DNA of 64,000 nucleotides from Catonella massiliensis (GTDB taxonomy: Bacteria; Bacillota; Clostridia; Lachnospirales; Lachnospiraceae): NCBI RefSeq assembly GCF_016651435.1, contig NZ_JAEPRJ010000001.1, forward strand, positions 1,364,001 through 1,428,000, in the 5' to 3' direction. Below, piece after piece: positions 53,049-61,267 of this stretch. Positions within the stretch are counted from its first letter, which is position 1. Each line of letters begins with the position of its first letter. Both the position numbers and the translations under genes were made by a program. The notes below the pieces were generated by a model that worked only from the letters and a program-made list of their open reading frames with translations, did no database searches and was not told the origin of the DNA.

Positions 53049-54338
53049 TTACTTTTTCTTAGGAACAAGCTTTTCCTTACCACCCATATATGGTCTTAGT
53101 ACCTCAGGAATGTTCACGCTTCCATCTTCATTAAGATTATTCTCAAGGAAGGCAATGAGCATACGAGGTGGAGCAGCAACAGTATTGTTGAGTGTGGTTG
53201 CAAAATAATTGCCACTCTTGTTACGTACTCTTATACCAAGTCTTCTGGCCTGAGCATCACCGAGATTAGAACAGCTTCCTACCTCAAAATACTTCTGCTG
53301 TCTAGGACTCCATGCCTCAACATCAACTGACTTAACCTTGAGGTCAGCAAGATCGCCTGAACAACACTCTAGAGTTCTTACAGGAATATCAAGACTTCTG
53401 AAGAGGTCTACAGTATTCTGCCACATCTTATCATACCACTTCATTGCCTCTTCGGGTTTGCATAATACAATCATTTCCTGCTTTTCAAACTGGTGGATAC
53501 GATAAACTCCTCTTTCTTCTATACCGTGAGCACCTTTTTCCTTACGAAAACAAGGTGAATAACTGGTAAACTTAAGCGGAAGGCTCTCTTCATCAAGCAT
53601 CTGTCCAATAAAGCGTCCTATCATAGAATGTTCGCTTGTTCCAATAAGATAAAGATCTTCACCTTCAATCTTATACATCATGGCATCCATTTCAGAAAAG
53701 CTCATTACTCCTGTCACTACATTGCTCCTAATCATAAAAGGAGGTACGCAGTAGGTAAATCCTCTATCTATCATAAAGTCCCTTGCATAGCTTAGTACAG
53801 CTGAGTGAAGTCTTGCGATGTCACCTATAAGGTAATAAAATCCATTACCTGCAACCCTGCCTGCACTATCAAGGTCAATACCCTCAAAGCTCTCCATAAT
53901 CTGAGTATGATAAGGTATCTCAAAATTAGGCACCTTTGGCTCGCCGAACCTCTGAACCTCTACATTCTGGGAATCATCCTTACCAATAGGCACGCTTTCA
54001 TCTATTATGTTAGGTATAGTCATCATTATTTTCTTGATTTTCTCATCAAGTTCAGCCTGCTCTTTTTCCATAGACTCAAGCTCTTCGGCATCGGCTGCGA
54101 CTCTCCTTTTTAGCTCCTCAGCATCGTCCTTCATTCCTTTAGCCATGCAAGCTCCAATCTGCTTACTTAGCTTGTTCTTTTCAGCACGAAGGCTGTCTCC
54201 CTTTGTTTTTAATTCTCTAGATCTCTCATCAAGCTCAATCACTTCTTTTACCAAAGGAAGCTTTTCATCCTGAAATTTATTTCTGATGTTCTGCTTAACT
54301 ACATCCGGGTTCTCTCTGACAAATCTGATATCTAACAT
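53049..54338 (-). CDS. serS: serine--tRNA ligase
   Basis: This 429-residue class II synthetase charges tRNA-Ser, and also tRNA-Sec, with serine. The N-terminal coiled-coil arm (about residues 30-105) is obvious. The active-site motifs LIGTSEHSMIG, YSPCFRKEKGAHGIEERGVYR and CSNLGDAQARRLGIR are in order. SerRS supplies the seryl-tRNA-Sec that is converted to selenocysteine, relevant to the selenoprotein gene(s) here. No T-box leader was found in the 118 bases upstream. Confidence 0.96.
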   Translation of the reverse strand: MLDIRFVRENPDVVKQNIRNKFQDEKLPLVKEVIELDERSRELKTKGDSLRAEKNKLSKQIGACMAKGMKDDAEELKRRVAADAEELESMEKEQAELDEKIKKIMMTIPNIIDESVPIGKDDSQNVEVQRFGEPKVPNFEIPYHTQIMESFEGIDLDSAGRVAGNGFYYLIGDIARLHSAVLSYARDFMIDRGFTYCVPPFMIRSNVVTGVMSFSEMDAMMYKIEGEDLYLIGTSEHSMIGRFIGQMLDEESLPLKFTSYSPCFRKEKGAHGIEERGVYRIHQFEKQEMIVLCKPEEAMKWYDKMWQNTVDLFRSLDIPVRTLECCSGDLADLKVKSVDVEAWSPRQQKYFEVGSCSNLGDAQARRLGIRVRNKSGNYFATTLNNTVAAPPRMLIAFLENNLNEDGSVNIPEVLRPYMGGKEKLVPKKK

Positions 54339-54456
54339 AATGCCACTCCTATAAAGTATATTTTTTAATACAGCCTAAAACACCTTAAACCCTATAACAA
54401 GCAAGCTTGCACAGGGCTTAAGAATATTATTAAGTTTTAGCAAAGGTCAAAAGAAA

Positions 54457-55170
54457 CTAAATATTTCTCATAACCTGAATTGCTTTTCTTGCTATAAGCA
54501 AGTTGCCATGTTCCATCAGGAAGGCTTCAAGTGTAGGCACATTATTTATCTTTGCCCCATAGTCAATGGCCGAAAAACAAATCTTCGCATACGAAAGCAT
54601 TGACATCGAGGCCTTATGCACTACCAAAATAAAGCCGTCATCCACCTTATACAGATCGCTTTTTATAGGTCTGCCATAAGAGATAGACTTTGCATATTCA
54701 GTTATATCATCAAGTGTGTCAAAATGCAATACTGTAGTTGTTTTTTCTCCATCCAACCCAACGATTGAATCGGTAATCAGCTTTTCCGGAGACTTCTCCT
54801 CATCTTCCTTACTTTCTCTAAGGGCCCCCATTTCACTGATGAACTGACGGAGTTGGTCAACCTGTGACATCTTCTTAAACAATGATTCAAGTCTGTCTGC
54901 CATACCGCCTTCCATAGCATCCTCAGCACCTGCATCGGTTATGGTTATAGATACTTTTCCGCCCGGCATCTGCATTATCCCAAGAGTTACCATACCGCTT
55001 TGGGAAACATTTCCAACTTCTGCGCCTGCTTTTTCAAGTAGTTCTTGGATAAAGTCAGAAACCTGATCGTTTTGTTCAATAAAGTCATCAATGCCAATTC
55101 CGTACTCTTCCAAGTCTTCAGTTGTAAGAATACATCTGACTGTTGCCTTATTTAACCTTATAAATTTCAT
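54457..55170 (-). CDS. mecA: MecA family adaptor protein
   Basis: This 237-residue adaptor links substrates to the ClpC ATPase for degradation. The N-terminal substrate-binding domain is MKFIRLNKATVRCILTTEDL, with YGIGIDDFIE, typical of MecA/YpbH. An acidic, low-complexity middle lies around residues 75-130, and a C-terminal ClpC-binding domain (TLDDITEYAKSISYGRPIKS) follows. Its proximity to lon makes this a protein-quality-control pair. An 8-bp inverted repeat is seen in its upstream region at 55216-55240. Confidence 0.88.
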   Translation of the reverse strand: MKFIRLNKATVRCILTTEDLEEYGIGIDDFIEQNDQVSDFIQELLEKAGAEVGNVSQSGMVTLGIMQMPGGKVSITITDAGAEDAMEGGMADRLESLFKKMSQVDQLRQFISEMGALRESKEDEEKSPEKLITDSIVGLDGEKTTTVLHFDTLDDITEYAKSISYGRPIKSDLYKVDDGFILVVHKASMSMLSYAKICFSAIDYGAKINNVPTLEAFLMEHGNLLIARKAIQVMRNI

Positions 55171-55271
55171 TCTTTACCTTTCTTTACTTGATAGTTAACT
55201 AACACCTCTTGTTCCACTTATAATGACACATTTTATAAGTTTTTTCAAGATATTTTAAACGACAATACTAC

Positions 55272-57677
55272 TTAATTAGCTATAAAATCAGAATTCTTAT
55301 TTTTCCTCTTAACCGGTATTACAACTTTCTCCTTATCTTCATTTTTTATCTTTTTATTTATCTCCTTAAAAAATCCCTTATTATTAGGATAGAACGAGAG
55401 TCCAAGTGCTTCTTTTGCAACATCAGTAACTGTGTCTACAAGTACTATCTCAAGTGATTTCTTAGTTGACTCAGGTACATCAATAAGGTCCTCTTTATTT
55501 GACAGCGGTATGAGTACCTTCTTTATACCGGCTCTTTCTGCCGCCATCAGCTTTTCAGGAAGCCCTCCTATAGGAAGAACCTGTCCCCTTAGAGATATCT
55601 CTCCAGTCATTGCAAGCAGAGAATCTACTTTAATACCAAGCACCAACGAAATTATTGCAGTAAACATAGTTATTCCTGCAGATGGACCATCCTTTGGTAC
55701 CGAGCCTGAAGGCACATGGATATGTATATCTTTATCTCTAAAATCTATTTTCTTGTCAAATAGTAAAGACTTTACCAGATTTACCGCTATTGTGGCAGAC
55801 TCTTTCATTACATCTCCCAGTTGACCTGTTATTACAATCTGCCCTGTTCCTGCAAATGCTGTCGTTTCTATAAAGAGGATTTCTCCTCCTGCCTGTGTCC
55901 AGGCAAGGCCAGTCACTACGCCTGGAATATTGTGCTTAAGTACCTTATCGTGAAGAGCCTTTTTATTGCCAAGTAGTTTAGGAAGATCTCCTTTCTTTAT
56001 AACTACCTTTTCAACTTCTTTTTCAAGAATCTTAACTGCTGCCTGCCTCATCAGCTTGTCAATCTGCTTCTTAAGCCCTCTTACTCCGGCTTCCATAGTG
56101 TAATTGGCGATTATGTTCTTAAGCACTGAATCAGATATTCCAATATTTTTCCTTAAGAGTCCAGTCTCTTCAAGAGACTTTGACATAAGGTGCTCTTTAG
56201 CAATATGGAATTTCTCTTCCGCAGTATAACCAGAAAGCTCTATTATCTCCATTCTGTCAAGGAGTGGCTCACTCATCTCATCTATGCTGTTAGCAGTACA
56301 AATAAATAACACCTTAGAGAGATCATAAGGCACATTCATATAATGGTCTGTAAAGGTAACATTCTGCTCAGGATCAAGCACCTCAAGAAGTGCGCTCTCA
56401 GGGTCGCCATTGAAGCTTCCATATCCTAGCTTATCTATTTCATCAAGGACAATTACAGGGTTGTTTACACCTGAGCGCTTAATGCTCTCCATTATGCGTC
56501 CCGGCATTGCGCCTACATAGGTTCTTCGATGTCCTCTTATCTCAGCCTCATCCTTTATACCTCCAAGGCTGATTCTTATATACTTTCTACCAAGCGCCTC
56601 AGCTATAGCCTTACCCATACTGGTTTTCCCGGTTCCCGGTGCACCGGTAAACAAAATAATCGAGCCTGCATTTTGCTTCTTAAGTGCCATTACCGCAATC
56701 TGCTCGGTAACTCTTTCTTTAGGCTTCTTAAGGCCATGATGGCTCTTGTTGAGTATTTCCTTTGCCTTTTTGATATCTATTTCCTGCTCTTCTTCAGGCT
56801 TCCAGCTAAGGGCAGTAACAAACTCAAGATATTCAAGTGTGGAGCCATATTCGTGGTCATCACTTCCCATCTGTCTAAACTTGTTAAATACCCTGTCTAT
56901 CTCAACTTTAACCTCTTCAGGAAAGCCAGCTTCTTCTATTTTACTTTCAAGCCTCTTTACATCCGAGAGTTCATCCTGATTATATTCGGAAAGTTCGTCA
57001 TTAAGCAGTTCTATCTGCCTCCTAATCATACTTTCTCTGTAATTATCACCCTGCTTATCCTGGATTTTCTTGTTAATATCTACCTGAAGTTCAACAAGAT
57101 CCCTGTACTTAAGCATCGCCTCAGAGATAAGATGGTATCTCTCCATAAGCGAGTCGGTTTCAAGCATTGCATATTTCTCTTCCACGGTTAAGTCTGTATA
57201 AGGCCCTACTATGCTTATGACTTCGTTGACATTATCAAGCTTTTCAGAAAAACGCATAGCCCAGCTTCCCCACTGAAAATACGAAGAAATCTGCGCAAGA
57301 TTCTCTAAAACCATATTAAATACGGCTCTTTGCTCTCTCTCATCTATATCAGCCTCGTCATAGATAATCTCATACTCTGCGTTCAGAACCTCTCTGTTTG
57401 CTACAAGGTTAACTACCTTTACCTTTATTTCAGTTCTTACAGCCATTATCAAATCGCCATCAGCATTTCTAATTCCCTTAATAACTCCTGTTAATCCTAT
57501 AGGATAAAAATCCTCTGCTCTAAGTTCTTCTCTAGTCTTCTCTTCCTTAAGTGGTAAAAGTATTACTGTATCTTCTACCTTTAATGTGCTTTTTTCCCTG
57601 TCTGTAAGTGAATCTGGCTCGAGATTGTACTGCACGTCAGGTAAAATTATTGTATTGTAAATAGGTATAACTAACAT
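55272..57677 (-). CDS. lon: ATP-dependent protease La (Lon)
   Basis: This 801-residue cytosolic protease has an N-terminal LAN domain starting MLVIPIYNTIILPDV, a coiled-coil region, and an AAA+ module with FTGAPGTGKTSMGKAIA (about residue 345) and VIVLDEIDKLG. The C-terminal Ser-Lys protease has the catalytic Ser in KDGPSAGITMFTA and Lys in LRGQVLPIGGLPEKLMAAERAG. A ~30-residue basic tail extends the C-terminus. GGAGG precedes the ATG. The promoter is overlaid by palindromes that suggest control by an unidentified repressor. Confidence 0.96.
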   Translation of the reverse strand: MLVIPIYNTIILPDVQYNLEPDSLTDREKSTLKVEDTVILLPLKEEKTREELRAEDFYPIGLTGVIKGIRNADGDLIMAVRTEIKVKVVNLVANREVLNAEYEIIYDEADIDEREQRAVFNMVLENLAQISSYFQWGSWAMRFSEKLDNVNEVISIVGPYTDLTVEEKYAMLETDSLMERYHLISEAMLKYRDLVELQVDINKKIQDKQGDNYRESMIRRQIELLNDELSEYNQDELSDVKRLESKIEEAGFPEEVKVEIDRVFNKFRQMGSDDHEYGSTLEYLEFVTALSWKPEEEQEIDIKKAKEILNKSHHGLKKPKERVTEQIAVMALKKQNAGSIILFTGAPGTGKTSMGKAIAEALGRKYIRISLGGIKDEAEIRGHRRTYVGAMPGRIMESIKRSGVNNPVIVLDEIDKLGYGSFNGDPESALLEVLDPEQNVTFTDHYMNVPYDLSKVLFICTANSIDEMSEPLLDRMEIIELSGYTAEEKFHIAKEHLMSKSLEETGLLRKNIGISDSVLKNIIANYTMEAGVRGLKKQIDKLMRQAAVKILEKEVEKVVIKKGDLPKLLGNKKALHDKVLKHNIPGVVTGLAWTQAGGEILFIETTAFAGTGQIVITGQLGDVMKESATIAVNLVKSLLFDKKIDFRDKDIHIHVPSGSVPKDGPSAGITMFTAIISLVLGIKVDSLLAMTGEISLRGQVLPIGGLPEKLMAAERAGIKKVLIPLSNKEDLIDVPESTKKSLEIVLVDTVTDVAKEALGLSFYPNNKGFFKEINKKIKNEDKEKVVIPVKRKNKNSDFIAN

Positions 57678-57724
57678 CTTACACCTCCATTCTTATTTTA
57701 GTTTATAGTTATAACGCGGATGCC

Positions 57725-57777
57725 ACTGACTACTGTGTCAGTTTATAAAATGATATCATTTGACAGTATTTTGTCAA
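57725..57777 (-). promoter_or_regulatory. lon promoter with two inverted repeats
   Basis: Minus-strand TTGACA (57772-57777) and TATCAT (57750-57755) are 16 bases apart. TTGACA-N6-TGTCAA (57760-57777) overlaps the -35. ACTGAC-N6-GTCAGT (57725-57742) lies just after the expected start. ATGATATCAT covers the -10. Neither repeat fits the CIRCE or CtsR consensus. Confidence 0.6.
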
Positions 57778-57885
57778 GTTTTTAAGTATAATTAGTTATT
57801 TTCAACTTCTTAATAAGTATATCATATAATTGTGTTTTTACTGTGATAAACTGGTATTTTTCAAGTATATTCTTACATTAATGCA

Positions 57886-57921
57886 AATACCGATAAGCCA
57901 AATACTGAGCCTATCGGTATT
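57886..57921 (-). terminator. possible terminator of purC
   Basis: AATACCGATA and TATCGGTATT form a perfect 10-bp stem with a 16-base loop about 92 bases after purC. On the minus strand only TTTGCATT follows, so the U-run is weak. Confidence 0.35.
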
Positions 57922-58012
57922 AACACAGATTATCAAGTGTTTTGACAATCATATCATTATATACAATTGTGATGTTATCTTATTGGATAGCAATATCCAT
58001 CAAGTTATAATA

Positions 58013-58888
58013 TTATCTCTTGAAATCCTCTCCTGTAAGCAGCTTGAACGCTTCTTTATACTTCTCTATTGTCTTCTCTATTACGTCCTCAGGAAGAAGA
58101 TAATCACTGTCAGGATTAGCTTTAAGCCAGTCTCTTACATACTGCTTATCATAAGAAGGCTGTCCTGCTCCCACCTTGAAGCCCTCAAGAGGCCAGAATC
58201 TGGAGCTGTCTGGAGTGAGCATCTCATCACCTATAACGATATTGTCATTCTCGTCAAGACCAAACTCAAACTTGGTATCTGCTATTATAATACCCTTTGA
58301 AAGTGCATAGTCAGCACATTTCTTATAGAGAGCTATAGTTGCATCTTTAAGCTTTGATGCATACTCCTCTCCCTTACCCGGAAACTCCTTTTCAAGTACA
58401 TCAATACTCTGCTCATAAGATATATTTTCATCGTGAAGACCTATCTCAGCCTTTGTACTTGGTGTATATATAGGCTCAGGGAGCTTTTCTGACTCTTTAA
58501 GTCCCTCTGGAAGCTTTATACCACAAACCGTTCCATTTTCCTTGTAGCTTGCCCAGCCGCTTCCTGTGATATAACCACGGACTATGCACTCAAGCGGAAG
58601 CATACGAAGCTTCTTAACCTTCATGCTGTTACCTGTAAATTCAGGCTTTCTAAAAAACTCAGGCATATCATTTACATCTACACTTAACATATGGTTAGGA
58701 AGAATATCCTTTGTAAAATCAAACCAGAATTTTGACATCTGAGTAAGAATGGCTCCCTTATCTGATATCTTATTCTTTAATATGTGGTCAAATGCCGATA
58801 TTCTATCAGTTGCAACCATAATTAGGCTGTCACCGATATCATAAACCTCTCTAATCTTTCCTTCTTTAACAGGAGCATACTCTTTCAT
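58013..58888 (-). CDS. purC: phosphoribosylaminoimidazole-succinocarboxamide synthase
   Basis: This 291-residue SAICAR synthetase joins CAIR and aspartate in purine synthesis. The N-terminal KEGKIREVYDIG, ATDRISAFDHIL and the later LECIVRGYITGSGWASYKENG, plus ADTKFEFGLDENDNIVIGDE, are diagnostic. GGAAGG six bases before the ATG at 58886-58888 marks the start; the frame is open to 58906. It stands alone rather than in a purine operon; purA lies 14 kb away. A palindrome in the promoter region may be an operator. Confidence 0.95.
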   Translation of the reverse strand: MKEYAPVKEGKIREVYDIGDSLIMVATDRISAFDHILKNKISDKGAILTQMSKFWFDFTKDILPNHMLSVDVNDMPEFFRKPEFTGNSMKVKKLRMLPLECIVRGYITGSGWASYKENGTVCGIKLPEGLKESEKLPEPIYTPSTKAEIGLHDENISYEQSIDVLEKEFPGKGEEYASKLKDATIALYKKCADYALSKGIIIADTKFEFGLDENDNIVIGDEMLTPDSSRFWPLEGFKVGAGQPSYDKQYVRDWLKANPDSDYLLPEDVIEKTIEKYKEAFKLLTGEDFKR

Positions 58889-59203
58889 AATCATCCTTCC
58901 TTTCATAAGTAGACTTTAATAATAATCTATGATTATACTATATCACTTATAAGTGCAAATATCCATATCAGTAATTATTATATTTATCTCGGTTACTTTT
59001 TACAATATCTAATAAAGCTAAATATAATATAAAATTTGGTATATTATCGTTTGGACTTATAGAAAAAGATATTCAATTAACTTATATCATTATCACATCA
59101 AATCCCGTTAGTTTTGACACTTAGACTAAACTAGTGTATTATATTCTATCGAAAGCTTTTTCAACCAAGCTTAATAATAGATATAGATTAGTCAAGGGGA
59201 ATA
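58889..59203. other. divergent intergenic region purC / Mrr-like gene
   Basis: On the minus side a TATAAT lies at 58930-58935 and the palindrome CACTTATAAGTG at 58944-58955, probably part of the purC promoter region. On the plus side TTGACA (59114-59119) and TATTAT (59137-59142), 17 bases apart, form a good promoter. No gene is seen in the rest. Confidence 0.5.
59114..59142 (+). promoter_or_regulatory. promoter of the Mrr-like membrane protein gene
   Basis: Consensus TTGACA is followed after 17 bases by TATTAT, about 62 bases before the ATG at 59204. Confidence 0.65.
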
Positions 59204-59767
59204 ATGAAGATGAATAATAAGAGGTTTGAGATTTATTTCTTTTTGTTTGCCATCGTATTACTTTTGTTAATAGGCATAAGGTTTGGCGGGCTGACACCCT
59301 TTAACATAGGAATTTGTCTTGTGTTACTTGTACTTGCACCCATCCTCACAAAGATACTCGGAAAAAAATATGGAACCGAAGCTGTAGCCGAGAGCAAAAT
59401 GCAAAAGGTTGAAGCTATCTCAGAGGAAGCGCTTACGGCAAAGATAACTGCACTTTATACAGGAAGAGGGTTTGCACTTGAGCCATATGAATCTGAATTC
59501 CCAGGCAGCCATTTTGTCTGTACAAGGGAAGGGACTAGAAATGGAGAGTCATTTACAGAAAGAGGTGCAGTACTTATAATAACTACCGACAATGTGATTG
59601 ATATCAGTGATTTTAACAACTTTCTGACTGAAATGAAGCAAAGAGCCTGTACTCAGGGCATGATGATAACCACCTCCAGATTCTCACCTGAGGTCATTGA
59701 TGCGGCTAAGGAAGCACTGGTTACACTATGGAATAGGGAGGACCTTAGAGATAATTTGAACTTGTGA
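59204..59767 (+). CDS. membrane-anchored restriction-endonuclease-like (Mrr-like) protein
   Basis: This 187-residue protein has two membrane helices near the N-terminus (IYFFLFAIVLLLLIGIRF and ICLVLLVLAPILTKIL). A soluble domain (about 75-187) ends CTQGMMITTSRFSPEVIDAA and VTLWNREDLRDNL. That end is typical of Mrr/restriction endonuclease-like folds, in which ITTSRF and the final Leu helix are conserved. I do not see the D...ExK catalytic set, so it may be a non-nuclease relative. AAGGGG lies four bases before the ATG. It is a single gene with its own promoter and a shared terminator. Confidence 0.6.
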   Translation: MKMNNKRFEIYFFLFAIVLLLLIGIRFGGLTPFNIGICLVLLVLAPILTKILGKKYGTEAVAESKMQKVEAISEEALTAKITALYTGRGFALEPYESEFPGSHFVCTREGTRNGESFTERGAVLIITTDNVIDISDFNNFLTEMKQRACTQGMMITTSRFSPEVIDAAKEALVTLWNREDLRDNLNL

Positions 59768-59850
59768 TTAATTACCAAAATGCAATTTTTGCTTGTAATA
59801 TGCTCACAAGAGAATATATTATCTTTTCAACCACACATTATGTATACAGT

Positions 59851-59890
59851 GAAGAAAGCCTTGTCACCTCCTAGTGGCAGGGCTTTCTTC
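59851..59890. terminator. bidirectional terminator between convergent genes
   Basis: GAAGAAAGCCTTGTCAC pairs with the following GTGGCAGGGCTTTCTTC in a 17-bp stem with two G-U pairs and a 6-base loop. T-rich arms lie on both strands. It serves the Mrr-like gene and the YkvI gene. Confidence 0.75.
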
Positions 59891-59899
59891 CGGTTTCAA

Positions 59900-61045
59900 T
59901 TAGGCATTCTTTTTCTTGAGGAAGGTATCTTTGATATTCTTCCAAATCATGAATATAATAAGCACTGCTCCTACATAGCCATTTAATACATAAATATAAT
60001 TTACAAGAACCTTAAATGGGAGGAAGAGTCCTACTACCAAACCAACAACTGCCAGCACTATAGTAAGTATCTTAAACTGACTTGTACCCTCTTTAGCAAA
60101 TCTTGAAGCAGGATTGTAAAGTAGAGGCACTGCTGTTGTATAAATACCTGCAAATACAACTACTGCAAAAATAGATGAGAATGGCTTCCAGATCTTCATT
60201 GCAAGAATAAGGTTAGGAATAGCTGCATTCCATACATAAACGCTTCCGTCAGCACTTGGAGTATTGATATTTGAAATCTGTGCGAAAGAAACAAGGATGA
60301 TAGCTATACAAACTGCAAGAGTACCACCGATGATACCATAGTTAAGGTTCTTCTTGGTGTTCTTTGCTCCAAGAGCAGCTGTAAAGCTTGCAAACCAAAG
60401 AAGAACGAAACCAGCGTATGAAAGACCTGAAGCAAGCCAAGTTGAACCTGCATTCTTGATTGTCTCACCATCTTTAGCACCTTCAAAAGTACCGTTTGCG
60501 ATGACATCCAGACCAGCCTGAATATTGCCTCCATCTCTTATAACTGTTAAAACACCGATAGCTATACAAAGTACAACTATGATAGGACCAACTATACCAA
60601 TTGCATCTACAAGTGAATTAAGTCCGCCTATAACCGTAATAGTAGTAATTACAACCAAGATTACTGCACCTACCCAAAGAGGAAGGTTATATTCCTGATT
60701 AAGAGTTGAAGCTGCACCACCAACCATTACCCAAAATGACATGTAACAGAATATTGTTGAATAATAGTCACAGAAAGTACCTACATACTTTCCGCAGTAA
60801 TACTTGTAAATATCATTTGACTTCTCAAATTTTTCTTCAGCTCCAGCCTTAGCAAAGTTATAATTGTAGTAAAGGAAAGCTACAAAGAAAACAAGCAAAG
60901 CCAAAAGTCCTTTAACACCATAAGCTGTATAATACTGAATGATTTCCTGACCGGTTGCAAAGCCTGAACCAATCGTAAAGGCAATAACAGCACCAGCAAG
61001 AATTATAACTCTTTTCCAACTTACTGCATTATTATCTTGTCCCAT
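59900..61045 (-). CDS. YkvI family membrane transporter
   Basis: This 381-residue protein has about ten or eleven membrane helices and a LeuT/APC-like start (IILAGAVIAFTIGSGFATGQE) with unwound glycine motifs. YkvI-type proteins are uncharacterised relatives of amino-acid permeases. The gene lies directly downstream of the reductase genes and separated from them only by a large-loop hairpin. Uptake of glycine, sarcosine or a related amine for the reductase is therefore a reasonable inference. The ribosome site (GGGG, eight bases before ATG) is weaker than its neighbours. Confidence 0.82.
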   Translation of the reverse strand: MGQDNNAVSWKRVIILAGAVIAFTIGSGFATGQEIIQYYTAYGVKGLLALLVFFVAFLYYNYNFAKAGAEEKFEKSNDIYKYYCGKYVGTFCDYYSTIFCYMSFWVMVGGAASTLNQEYNLPLWVGAVILVVITTITVIGGLNSLVDAIGIVGPIIVVLCIAIGVLTVIRDGGNIQAGLDVIANGTFEGAKDGETIKNAGSTWLASGLSYAGFVLLWFASFTAALGAKNTKKNLNYGIIGGTLAVCIAIILVSFAQISNINTPSADGSVYVWNAAIPNLILAMKIWKPFSSIFAVVVFAGIYTTAVPLLYNPASRFAKEGTSQFKILTIVLAVVGLVVGLFLPFKVLVNYIYVLNGYVGAVLIIFMIWKNIKDTFLKKKNA

Positions 61046-61187
61046 ATTTTATACCCCACTATGTAATTATTTAAATAATTGCGTCTCCGAAAAGCAGATT
61101 AATCAAATCCAACCGACCTCCCCTCAAACTATCACAGCTGGGACTGAAACTGTCTGCAGGCCAAAATACGGATACACGGATTCAATT

Positions 61188-61253
61188 AACAAAACAGCCC
61201 GGATTCTACGATACAACCTTTATAAGATTATGTTCATATCTATAAATCCGGGC
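61188..61253 (-). terminator. large-loop terminator after the grdB-type gene
   Basis: GCCCGGATT (61197-61205) and AATCCGGGC (61245-61253) form a perfect 9-bp stem around a 39-base loop. TGTTTTGTTAA follows on the minus strand. It may reduce rather than abolish read-through to the YkvI gene. Confidence 0.55.
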
Positions 61254-61267
61254 CTATATCATTTTAA

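Noticed and set aside
54339-54456. T-box leader for serS
   Set aside because: The 118 bases lack the conserved T-box sequence (AGGGTGG-like) and a specifier stem. Only a short GCAAGCTTGC palindrome is present.
56529-57191. 220-residue plus-strand frame inside lon
   Set aside because: It lies fully antisense to lon with no ribosome site or recognisable domain.
57725-57777. CIRCE or CtsR operator at lon
   Set aside because: The repeats TTGACA-N6-TGTCAA and ACTGAC-N6-GTCAGT do not fit TTAGCACTC-N9-GAGTGCTAA or the tandem GGTCAAA heptads.
57830-58300. 156-residue plus-strand frame across the purC 3' end
   Set aside because: It runs antisense into purC, and the remaining part is low-complexity AT-rich DNA with a hairpin.
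61046-61191. Glycine or other riboswitch upstream of the YkvI gene
   Set aside because: The region has several G-rich and C-rich stretches, but I could not find the glycine aptamer core or another known aptamer consensus by eye.
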